Assembly (NCBI GenBank): GCA_021292105.1
Contig: CM037861.1
Location: forward strand, 28,482,545-28,546,544
Length of the DNA stretch: 64,000 nucleotides
Direction of reading: 5' to 3'
From: Anadara kagoshimensis
Taxonomy: Eukaryota > Mollusca > Bivalvia > Arcoida > Arcidae
Shown: in pieces, positions 37,501 to 46,151 of the stretch
How positions within the stretch are numbered: the first letter of the stretch is position 1
Layout of the letters: every line of letters begins with the position of its first letter
Made by a program: the position numbers and the translations under genes
Notes under the pieces: generated by a model
Told to the model about the DNA's origin: nothing
The model's input: only the letters and a program-made list of their open reading frames with translations
Database searches by the model: none

Positions 37501-39299
37501 AGAAACATTGGAATTTGTAACAAGTTGAGCTGTATGGTGTTAAATGAAAACCAATCTACCACCAATTAAGAATCTGAAAGTATACACAATATTTATAAAA
37601 GCCTATGGTACCATCATTTACAAAACTCAATTAAAACTCACTGGTGTGCAAGCTGAAATGCCAGATCCTCCACCAAAATAATACTCCTGACCAAACACTA
37701 CAATTCCAGTATGCCATACTCCATCTATTTGTTTACCTAAAAACAGAAAATTGAAAAATTACGAGTTAAAATCTTTCAAAAGATTCAAATTTCAATCACA
37801 GCTAGTGCAAAGATTAAAATATGCCAATACACATCTATGACCTACTACAGGTGTCTAATATAGTGAACGAGTGAAAAGAAAATCATTTGAATAATGATGA
37901 TTCCGATGAATGTATTAATGTTGTTTGACAGCACTTCAGCAGTTTTTAGGCTATTTGTGAGGAGACATTTTATTCCTATCATCTCAAAGATTAATCTAAA
38001 CCTGTAAACGCATGGCTATATGGCCTATAGGCGGACATGGCCAAGTGATACTGTCACTGGCTTTCGACGAGGTCAAGGGTTGTGGGTTCTAACCTCACTT
38101 AGGTGTCAGGACTTTGAAATTTTCTGAGATGATTTTTCATCTCCTGCCTTTACTAACAGACTAAAGCTGTAAAAAGCTTGTTGCCACAAAGGTCTCGGAT
38201 GAGACTAAAAACCGTAGTCCTGTGTCTTAGTGCACACTAAATTCACCTCTGCAGAAATCGAAAGAGTAGACCACATGTGGCCACTACATAAGATGCTTAC
38301 TATTAGAAGTGATTGAAACAGAATGAGAGTGAGCAACATAAACACTGATAAACATAAAACTACAGATGTGAATTGTGCAAGTGTTTATGATTTGCAAAGC
38401 AATTCAGTAAATTAATAATCGGATGTTTTGTTGCTTTATTGGAAAAATGTCCAATAAAAAATACTTCTATCACTAGAAGGGGATTTTACCGGAATAATTG
38501 CGAAAATCCGGAATAATCAGACCAAATCCGGAATAAACCAAATTGATCCGGAATAATCAGGTAAAGTCCGGAATAAACCGGTAAAATCCGGAATAATCAG
38601 GCAAAATCCGGAATAATTGGACTATTTTGTTACGGTAAGTTTTCCGTAATCTAAAAATTACGGTAAGTGTCTGATTATTCCGGAAAATGACCGATTATTA
38701 CGGAAAAAGTCTAATTATTCCGGCAAATGTCCAATTATTACGGGAAATTTTCTAAAAAATAATAATTTTTTAAAAATTTTTTACCGTAATAATTGGACAT
38801 TTGCCGGAATAATTAGATTTTTACCGTAATAATCAGCCTTTTACCGGAATAATCAGACAAGTTACCGTAATAATCAGACACTTGCCGGAATTTTTAGAAT
38901 CCGTAAAATTTACCGTAAAAATATTCTTATTATTCCGGATTTTGACCAATTATTCCGGATTTTGTCCGATTATTTCGGATTTAGTCTAAAAATTCCGGAA
39001 TTGATCTAAACATATCGGATTTTCGCAAAGATTACGGAAAGTGTCTTACTATTCCGGAATTTCGCAATTATTCCGGTAAAACCCCCTTCTAGTGTATCCT
39101 TCACAACCTACAGTGGCTACCTGAAACTGAAAAAAATATTTTGTCTTTTCTTTTTCATCTCGTATCACATAAATTTTTAACATTTTATGTTCGTGTAGTA
39201 GAAATACAAACCTAAAAACCCTTTAGACAAAGATCTTGCCATGCCTTTACTTAAGTCATAAATGTATACTTTAACAGGATGTGCTTCTTCCTCAGACAT
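22577..39299 (-). CDS. DESI1: DESI1-like PPPDE deSUMOylating isopeptidase fused to a PUL domain
   Basis: Ten exons join in phase: 39299-39212, 37736-37642, 35622-35513, 33236-33114, 31849-31639, 28792-28457, 26888-26700, 24554-24479, 23727-23678 and 22684-22577 (TGA), giving 461 aa. Residues 9-150 are a PPPDE cysteine isopeptidase close to DESI1: [14 protein letters not shown], then [10 protein letters not shown] with the catalytic His at 38, then [17 protein letters not shown] with the catalytic Cys at 109, then STPFGQ. Family members remove SUMO from target proteins. Residues 150-210 form a Ser/acidic linker. Residues about 240-455 look like a PUL domain ([41 protein letters not shown]), a helical repeat that in PLAA binds Cdc48/p97. 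Vertebrate DESI1 has only about 168 residues and lacks this. Every exon has AG/GT borders. The symbol refers to the N-terminal half. Possible poly-A signals on the minus strand are at 22556-22561 and 22435-22440. Confidence 0.9.
23086..23296. mobile_element. Small inverted-repeat element, GACCACGCCC family, in DESI-PUL intron 9
   Basis: Begins caattgacgcatcactggcc and ends gcgtggtcggcaaaacgtca plus att, diverged from the arm copies. It lies between the last two exons of the DESI-PUL gene. Confidence 0.8.
23865..23995 (+). pseudogene. Fragment of a non-LTR retrotransposon C-terminus
   Basis: The reading [12 protein letters not shown] matches the conserved W-x-P-x-G-K-R-x-x-G-R-P block that ends many retrotransposon polyproteins, as in the better copy at 25310-25610. 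It is too short to say more. It lies antisense to DESI-PUL in intron 8. Confidence 0.5.
25244..25691. mobile_element. Inverted-repeat element carrying a retrotransposon tail
   Basis: The outer ends are inverted: tgtccttggtttagggaaat then atggagga at the left, and tcctccat then atttacctcaaccaaggaca at the right. Between them lies the retrotransposon fragment at 25310-25610. It lies in DESI-PUL intron 7. Confidence 0.7.
25310..25610 (+). pseudogene. Non-LTR retrotransposon ORF2 C-terminal fragment
   Basis: The reading contains [30 protein letters not shown], then [11 protein letters not shown] and [15 protein letters not shown]. This is the standard C-terminal end of many animal non-LTR polyproteins. 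No catalytic domain is present. The fragment sits inside the inverted-repeat element at 25244-25691. Confidence 0.8.
26322..26470. mobile_element. CAGTCAAACCTG-family element, diverged, in DESI-PUL intron 7
   Basis: Begins agcagaacctgcctgaaagg and ends gatagatttgactgta, with a shortened interior. Identified by comparison with 18162-18343. Confidence 0.65.
26533..26688. mobile_element. CAGGGATGAAG-family element next to the exon 7 donor of DESI-PUL
   Basis: Begins cagggatgaagattagaaga and ends ttaagcttctaccctg. On the minus strand it starts about 11 nt into intron 7, just after the donor CAG|gtgagt at 26700/26699. The direct flanks both read cagta, a possible 5-bp target duplication. Confidence 0.8.
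27297..27660 (+). mobile_element. Possible SINE with two tRNA-like heads
   Basis: Two A-box-like segments occur: ggctcagttggtacag at about 27305 and tgggtaggttagttggtaaa at about 27553, each with a decayed B-box region. The body between them differs from the main SINE family. It lies in DESI-PUL intron 6. The call rests on the box-like motifs only. Confidence 0.4.
27814..28025. mobile_element. GACCACGCCC-family element in DESI-PUL intron 6
   Basis: Begins caattgacacatcaccagcc and ends ggttggcgatccagcaattg; diverged copy of the element at 7450-7662. Confidence 0.75.
28835..29085 (+). repeat. Dispersed repeat (AAGGGCCATAACTCC type), copy 1
   Basis: Shares caacaggttctttttt, aaagggccataactccgagg, ataagcaaaccaactcgg, tttgcactaagttttatg and the tail tctctgaaaggcagga with 35248-35500. 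It lies in DESI-PUL intron 5. Confidence 0.75.
29247..29462. mobile_element. TA-target inverted-repeat element nested in a SINE
   Basis: Begins ctgcatagttgc and ends aactatacag, flanked by TA on both sides (29245-29246, 29463-29464). At 216 bp with no reading frame, it fits a Tc1/mariner-type MITE. Confidence 0.65.
29580..29608. repeat. Poly-C tract
   Basis: Twenty-nine bases, almost all C with two A interruptions, next to a T run. Confidence 0.95.
30059..30258. mobile_element. CACGTG-family inverted-repeat element in DESI-PUL intron 5
   Basis: Begins aatggggttcgtcgccgtac and ends gtacagcggtgaaccccatt with CACGTG in both ends; full length. Confidence 0.88.
30418..31510 (-). repeat. AGGTCA-rich composite repeat with ~140-bp tandem units
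   Basis: Begins caagaggcccatgggcctta and ends ctcatctgagcctttggctc. In between, about four diverged units carry ctgtgaccttgacctttgaa and aatatatcaaaatgatcatt. On the minus strand the units read TTCAAAGGTCAAGGTCAC, the same as the array at 52420-54078. It fills part of DESI-PUL intron 5. Confidence 0.85.
32010..32345 (+). mobile_element. tRNA-derived SINE in DESI-PUL intron 4
   Basis: Has tggtagagtgctcgttccgt, B box gggttcgatccccgg, body gaaatgaaagtcacggttct and tgctgtataatgccatcagc, and tail gatataagtgaaatattttt with caccattactcaactcaact. The 5' end of the A box is shortened. Confidence 0.88.
33520..34945. repeat. Minisatellite, ~21-bp unit (TTTTCAGTCACACTTGTTAC)
   Basis: More than 60 units of about 21 nt, with 27-nt and other variants, fill most of DESI-PUL intron 3, ending about 280 bp from exon 4. 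Higher-order blocks of about 210 and 360 bp are also repeated, so it has grown by stepwise duplication. Open frames such as 33494-34072 arise because many units are multiples of three; they are not genes. Confidence 0.97.
35248..35500 (+). repeat. Dispersed repeat (AAGGGCCATAACTCC type), copy 2
   Basis: Second copy of the 28835-29085 repeat, in DESI-PUL intron 3, ending about 13 bp from the exon 3 donor. Confidence 0.75.
36224..36490 (+). mobile_element. tRNA-derived SINE, shortened, in DESI-PUL intron 2
   Basis: Has ggtaactcagcaggtggagt, gaaagtcatgggtctttcag, ctgctgtataatgtcatcag and tatagctggctacatct, ending near caccattactcaattc. The segment after the B box is deleted. Confidence 0.8.
36688..37020 (-). 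mobile_element. tRNA-derived SINE, minus strand, in DESI-PUL intron 2
   Basis: On the minus strand the A box tagctcagttgatagag and B box gggttcgaacccc are legible near 36955-37010, and the tail (caggaagttaaacaccatta type) is at 36690. It faces the copy at 36224, so the two could pair. Confidence 0.85.
38030..38345 (+). mobile_element. Second SINE type with tRNA-Leu/Ser-like head
   Basis: The head gcggacatggccaagtgata resembles the start of Leu/Ser tRNAs, and tgtgggttctaacctcac resembles a B box. The body (tctcctgcctttactaacag, cacaaaggtctcggatgaga) is unlike the main SINE. Only this copy is seen in the window. Confidence 0.6.
38471..39094. mobile_element. 624-bp fold-back element with CACTAG ends and TAT target duplication
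   Basis: Begins cactagaaggggattttacc and ends with the complement ggtaaaacccccttctagtg, flanked by TAT at 38468-38470 and 39095-39097. Nearly the whole length folds into one hairpin centred near 38765. Both arms consist of about 20-bp units based on ccggaataat. The CACTA start and 3-bp duplication are typical of the CACTA/EnSpm superfamily. No transposase is present. It lies in DESI-PUL intron 1, 118 bp from exon 1. Confidence 0.85.
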
Positions 39300-39571
39300 T
39301 GTGGATTTACTCGGTATCTGCTTCGTCTGTCTGTATCATGTATGTTCAGTATTGGAATGTCACCGGCGTTTTCCGATTATCGCTCTTCGATAATTTATTA
39401 TCCGTTAGGTATCATTTATTATTCACTTACTGTATTAGTACAAATTACTCGGATAAATATTTTTAGAGTGATCTTCCCTGACAAAGACGTTATCATTGTT
39501 TCTTTTAAGGTCAAGATTTATCGGCTTATTCGGATAAATAATCGCAAAAACGAAAGCATAACATGAAGTGA
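39300..39571. promoter_or_regulatory. Putative bidirectional promoter between DESI-PUL and ECI1
   Basis: The two start codons face away from each other across 272 bp. The interval has seven GATAA or TTATC cores (39377-39381, 39389-39393, 39398-39402, 39452-39456, 39490-39494, 39518-39522, 39533-39537) and the repeated word tcggataaata. No TATA box is obvious. A three-codon upstream frame (ATG AAG TGA) at 39563 precedes the ECI1 start. Transcription starts are not known. Confidence 0.6.
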
Positions 39572-42500
39572 ATGATGGCTGCACTGTTCAAAGGTTAAGT
39601 ACTGTTTGATGTTAATTGGTCCTATCTGAGTATCAGGTGTTTTGCTTGTACTGATAGGTCTGCTCACTGTTAAGGCTGGGGGACCCAGTCATTGAGTCAG
39701 AGACATATTATGTCTCTGATTGAGTGATTTATTTTTTTGTGTGACAGAAACACACAATGCAGTCAAACCTGTCTATAAAGATCTGACCAACAAAGGGGAC
39801 CAGTAAATGTTACTTGACGGACTGGCGACCTTTGACTTTTATGGACAGGTGACCTTTAATATACCTGAAATAGGGTGACAGAAACAGGTGTCTGGGTCAC
39901 AGTACAGTCAAACCTGTCCATAGAGGGCACCAAAGGGAGTTAAGTTGGCCTTTGTTCGCCTTAAGTATGCTTAAGGCTTATATGGGCACACTTTAATCTT
40001 TGCACTGGTGTAAGTGTTGACCAGACCACACTAGGTTATCCCAACGTGACCATGACTAGCAGTGTGTTTGTGTCCAGGATTGCCCTGTATAGATACTATA
40101 TGACGTCCCACAGTTCCATGTTCCTTTCACACAATTTTGATTACACATGTGGCGGGTGTAGCTTCCAGAGCACCCGGCCTCACTTCCCTGGTGGAAGTTC
40201 ACATGTCTAACCTAACTTGTCAGTTTCAAAGTTTTTACTTTGCCTCTTGATTGTGATTCAGACATGGGGTAGTATAGTGTTTTTTTATGCATATGTCTGC
40301 TTAATTTATACTAGCTCACACTCCAGGTGATTGTTAGGTTCTAACTCACCCAAACAGCAGTTGCAGAGATTGCAGTCCCACTGATTCATTATCCTGACAT
40401 CAGATATGTGAAATGAAGTAACTTGCTTTAAGTCACAACATGCACCCATCAGGAATTGAACCCATGGCCTATAAATCTGGAGTGTGATGAGCTACCTATT
40501 GAACTAAATGCTTTCACTACGAATGGTCCTTATATACAGTTCAAAACTTTAAATAACATAAATAAGTAGCATTTGCAATGGTATACTATTTGCTTTAAAA
40601 GGCAGGTGGCCTTTCAGGTAGATTTGACTGTAATAAGCATTTACATTTCATATAAAGCAGCAATGCTTGAAGCCGTACAATCTGTAATTGGTTGACCTTG
40701 ACCTTCATAACTTCATCACCACAGTGACCTTAGATAATCAATTCACTAGAATAAATATGCATTGCATTAGCAGTTTGTGTTATAAAACAAAATATATCAG
40801 CTTGGGACTCTTGTAATGAAATACCATACCACAAATCTACAATGTTTGCTAAGTTTTTCATTGACCTTGACCTAAATCTAATGACTGATGTCACATTGGT
40901 GTTTTCAAGGTCACAGTGAATAACATCCTTAAAATCTTTGATTTTGTTGACCTTAATATTGACCTTCATTTAATGGAGTTTGCTGCTGTTCCACATGATA
41001 CCACCTAACATTTGTGTGGGACAATTAATTTTATTGGATATGGAATCATGTTTTTCTGTAAAAATGACATTATTCCAGTAATTGGGACATAAACTATTTC
41101 CAAAACGTCCCACACACATTTAAGGGTTGTTGATCATGTTGCACAGAGGAGAACCCCATTGAAATCTTATATACCTAATTGACTTAGACCTAATGACTGG
41201 GGTTACATTGCTTATTTCAAGGTCACAGTTAATTCACATCCTTAAAATCTCTGATAATTACAATATTTTTTTTTACCTTAATCTTGACCTTCATTCATTT
41301 TTGTTTTTTTAAAGGCAACTTGATCAGACATTGTCTGAGGGAGGCCTCAGGCTGTTTGAAGAGATCTGTTCCACAATGCAGTGTTTGTCATGCGGGGAGG
41401 CGGAACCTATCCACAAGTGCAGGGGATTCATTATTACAGGTTTCTGTGGATAGTCAGACAGGTAACTCGGGGATGAAGCATAACTATTTCAGTTAGGGAC
41501 CCAGTTCACTTCAGAAAAGCAGTTTTTAAATAGTAATGAATAGCTAAATGTGTAAACATTTAGGGACCCAGACTGAGTTTTATGAGCAATGGGCTTCTGG
41601 GCTCTAGCTAATCTTAATCCCTGTAAAACTTTTTGAATGGCTTGATTTAAAATTGAAATTAAAAATCTTATATTTAAAATGTTCTAAGGGCAGTGTAATT
41701 AAAATGAGACTTTGATTGTATTACTGTATATACATGTCTAAGGTTCTTGATAAAAGCTTAATTGCTGAAACATTGTAAGATTAGTGATAGTTGAATAATG
41801 AAAAAATCTTATAGTTTTTGTTCACAAAACGCCAAGCTGATTTTCACAGAAAAATGACTGTAAAGAATGATAAAATAAATCAAATTAAAATAAATTCATG
41901 TCAATCTGGAAACAAAAAAAAAGCTAATGTTTAGCTAGTTAAACAGGAGGTGCTTACCCTTCTGGATTACCCACCTCACTTCCCTGGTGGAAATTAGCAT
42001 GTTTAACCCAATTTGCCAAAAAAGATGAACGATTCAAAGGGGCACAACTTTGAGGAAATTGGACAGAGTTGTCTTTTCTTCTGGCACATACTACTGTTTG
42101 TTGTTAAACTCTTTCATCAGATGAATGTTAATTACAGGTGATATATTGTAATTGTAGGTATTGGTGTAATGACGCTAAACAAAGCACCAGTTAATAGTCT
42201 GAATTTAGAATATTTAACAGAATTCAACATTGTCATGGAAAAATTAGAAAATGACAAATCTTGCAGAGGTGTGATCATTACTTCAGTGAGTTGTGTTATT
42301 ATTTCTACAAGTTGATTCTTATCTACTAGGTCTGGGTATTGCCAGGGAGAAACTAAAAGGATATGTATTGCAACACAGATAAACTGATATCCAATATGTA
42401 TTGCTGATACAGTACAACAGGGTTTCAACTGCCAAGCACTAACTTCTTAACTTGTTAAAGTCAATCTATTTTATGGTGCCTTATCAGGTGTGTTCTCATA

Positions 42501-45500
42501 TTTGTTTTACCTCCAGTGCTTGCGACTTCGGCTTTGCATCAATTGCACAATACCTTTTTTTCATTAGTTTTGGAAAAATAGTTCCACACTTTCGATTTTT
42601 GTTGAGACATCTTGGTCTTGGCAGACACGGGTACATTTCGATGTAAAGCTAATAAAACTGAAGTTTCAATTTTTTTCATTTGTTAGAGTTGTTCCCCTTT
42701 GATCCAGTACGATGCAAATTGCAAAACCATATCATATCAGGAAGCTAAAAACCGTTCTATATCGATTTATTGGTATATCAGTGATTTATCAGGGTCTTTT
42801 GGGAAAAGGCCCTAAATTAAAAGTTGGGAAAAACTATCAACTGTTTGCTCATTTTGGGAAAACGTCAACATCATTTTTGATGCCATTAATGATTAAATCC
42901 AATGCTGAAGGTGCTCCACAATGTCCTGGACACCAAGATTAGCATCAAATTTTACAAAGTCTTCAAAATTACACAAAATTTACTTTCATTTCTGTTAAAA
43001 ACAACACAATTTTCTATTAGGAATTTTCTCAGCCAATTTTGGGAAAAAATCAACGTTTTTACCATTGGGAATGGGGCCGAATTTTGGCCCTAAATAGGTC
43101 CTTGATAAATCCCTGTATATTGATCCAGCCCTGTTATCCACAGCCTTTCAATTGAGTGTTCTAAATCATGTGTCTCTTTCTGCCTATTGTATTAATCCCA
43201 ACTTGGGGCAGATCTTAGTTTGAGAAAATTTGTCTGTTCATTTGCTGCATGTAGGTGGTTTTCCTTGGGCACTCTGGCTTCCTCCATCAGCCCTGTAACC
43301 ACTGCGGTAGCTCAGTTGGTAGAGTGCTCGCTCCATAAGTGGGAGGTCATGGGTTCAAACCCCCGCTGGGTCTGACCCCAAGACTTGAAAGTGGGTAGTG
43401 ATTGTTCTTTTGCCAAGCACTAGGCATTATGAAATGAAAGTCACGGTTCTTTTCGGATGGGAACTTAAAATAAACGAAGTCCAATGTCACATGGGTTTGG
43501 CATGCTAAAGACCCTGCTGTATAATGCTATCAACACAACGCACAGACAAAATTTCTGCACCTTCGCCTGTAGCTGGCGTCATCACGATATAAGTGAAATA
43601 TTCTTGACTGGGAGGTTAAACACCATTACTCAACTCAACTCAACTCCACCAGCCCTGTACTGACTGCCTTAATATAAATTCAAATTGTTGCCTGGAGCAT
43701 AGGTCCACTCACTTCCTTTCAAAGAAAGTGGGTTATCAGATTTGAAATTCCATCCATTCTTCCATCTGTCTCACTTCTTGTTCTTAGTAATTCTTCAAAG
43801 TTATAAATAAAAAAAATTAATTGACCTTTTTTGTCTTTATGCATATGATTGATTGATAGATTGATTGATTGAAAGGGTTTTATGTCCCAGACAAAAAGTT
43901 TTTTTTACTTATATCTGAATGTCACCAGCTATAGATGTAGTGGCAGAAAATTTGAACTTTTGAAGACCACAGCTCTCGGGGCAAAGTGCAATAAGGTTTC
44001 TGTAGCATGCTGTCAATTTAAGTTAATTTGAATCCTGGCCTTATATCAGGATCATGATTGAGAATGGAATAAGGATCCCAGTCACAATGTTGGATCCTAG
44101 ACTTTTTGGGAAAATTTGGAACAGGAAACTGGAACCCTGACAAATCCAACCCTACATCCTGGTGATATACATTTTACCATGAAGAGTTAATACAGACTCC
44201 AAAACTGCTATATTTAGACATATCTATAAGTCTTGTTGATGATTGATTGATTGAATGGGTTTTTATATCCAGTAAAGAATACGTCACTTCATCTTGAGGT
44301 GGCACCAGTTTTAGGGCAGTGTACAGGGAGAATATTGTAGCATGCTATCAGTTGATAGCAAATTGGGATTCTTGCCAGATCATGGTTGAGGAGGAATTTG
44401 GATCCCAGTCACAGTATTTGATCCAACCACTGCATTAGTTCAGATGGTAGAGTGCTTGCTCCAAAAGTGGGAGGTCATGGGTGCAAACCCTGACCAGGTC
44501 TGACTTCACACTTGTAAGTGGGTAGTGACTGCTCTATTCCCAAGCACTCAGCATTATAGAATGAAAGAAAAGTTTTTTTCAGATGGGAACCTAAAATAAA
44601 CAAGGTCCTGTGTCATGGTAGGTGTGGCTCGATAAAGAACACTGCTGCATAATGCCATCAGTGCAACACACAGGCAAAATTTTTGTACATTCTGCTATAG
44701 CTGATGGCATCTCGATATAAGTGAAATGTTCTTTTTACTTGGAGGTTAAACTCTGTCGCTGTACTCAAATCAACAATATTTGATCCCAGATTTTTCAAGA
44801 AAATTGGACCCCACCCTGGATCCTGTTTGCACAGAGATTAATACAGAGCCAAAAACCTATATTTAGACAAATCACTAAATCTTGTTGATGAGAAAGGTAT
44901 CACATGATTTTGTGTGGCTTATCTGATGGAATAAAGTTTTGAGATTTTCATCTTTCAGTTTTCATTTCCAAATTTGAATTTAAATTCAGGCTTTACCAAA
45001 GATTTTCAGTGCTGGATTAGATATATTGGAGATGTATCAACCAAACACAGACAGACTTCGACAGTTTTGGTCACAGGTTCAACAAATGTGGATAAATTTG
45101 TATGGGTCACAAGTTGCTACTGTTGCTGCCATTAATGTGAGTAACTATTCATTACTAGAGCTGTAATCATTAGACTAAAAGGCATTATGATATCACCAAA
45201 CTTTTGACAATATCGTGATGATAATATTGCAATATTTCCAGATGAATATTCTCAAAAGATGTGCTTGGATTTTTTCATTTATTGAGGTTACCTAATACAT
45301 ATATATACATTGAACATGGTATGCATTGATACATTGTGTATTTATTATGCACTCATCAGCCTTCATTTGTTTAATGTTCACGGAAACCCACATGTTTAAT
45401 CTGCTTAATTACGATCAATACACAAGTGAGGCAATGATTTCAAAGAATTTTTTTTGGTAAGTAATAGGGTTCTGCTATATCGTCATGTAACCCTTTATTC

Positions 45501-46102
45501 CACGATATTGCCATCGGCAAATCCCTGGCGATGATTATCAGGATGGTGATATATAATAACATGACTATTAATTTCTAACATACAGATATGTCCTCAGGGT
45601 TCATCCTTGAAGGGGCTGGTCCATTTGACCCTTAATTTTTACAAATGGCTCCATTGTTAAGGCTTTAGTGGTGTATTTATCATACTTTATCACCAAAATA
45701 TTGATGTTATTGTGTTTTTGATAAAAGTTTTTTTTTTTGAAAAACTGACCCTTCTAAAAAATCCTGGATAGAATACTGTGTCCTTAAAACAAACATGGTG
45801 ATTAATGATGCAGAGGAGTGGGAAGGAGTGATGGTGTTTTGCCAACTAGTCAAGATTCTTTCACTTATATCAAGGTGTTCAGTTTTGAGATGGTTGAGAG
45901 TAAACAACCAGAGTTCCTGCAGAATACCACCAACATTGGGAATTCAAACTAAGTAACTTTCTTGCACTAGGATCTGTCCTGATTCAGTATTCAAATCTAG
46001 ACATTGAGAGACACTTTTTATTTATAAGCTAGTGCTTTAGACTACTTATCTACTGATGTCTTCTTATATGATGTTTAGATTTACTAGCAAGTTTCTGATT
46101 AT

Positions 46103-46151
<49 letters not shown>

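Noticed and set aside
26533-41632. The CAGGGATGAAG elements as introners that created these introns
   Set aside because: The introns extend far beyond the elements (over 400 bp and over 1.9 kb more), so the elements do not supply both splice sites; kept only as a positional coincidence to test.
43301-43375. tRNA gene (A box and B box present)
   Set aside because: The same head recurs at several sites with an identical non-tRNA body and tail, so it is a SINE; the acceptor stem is not convincing.
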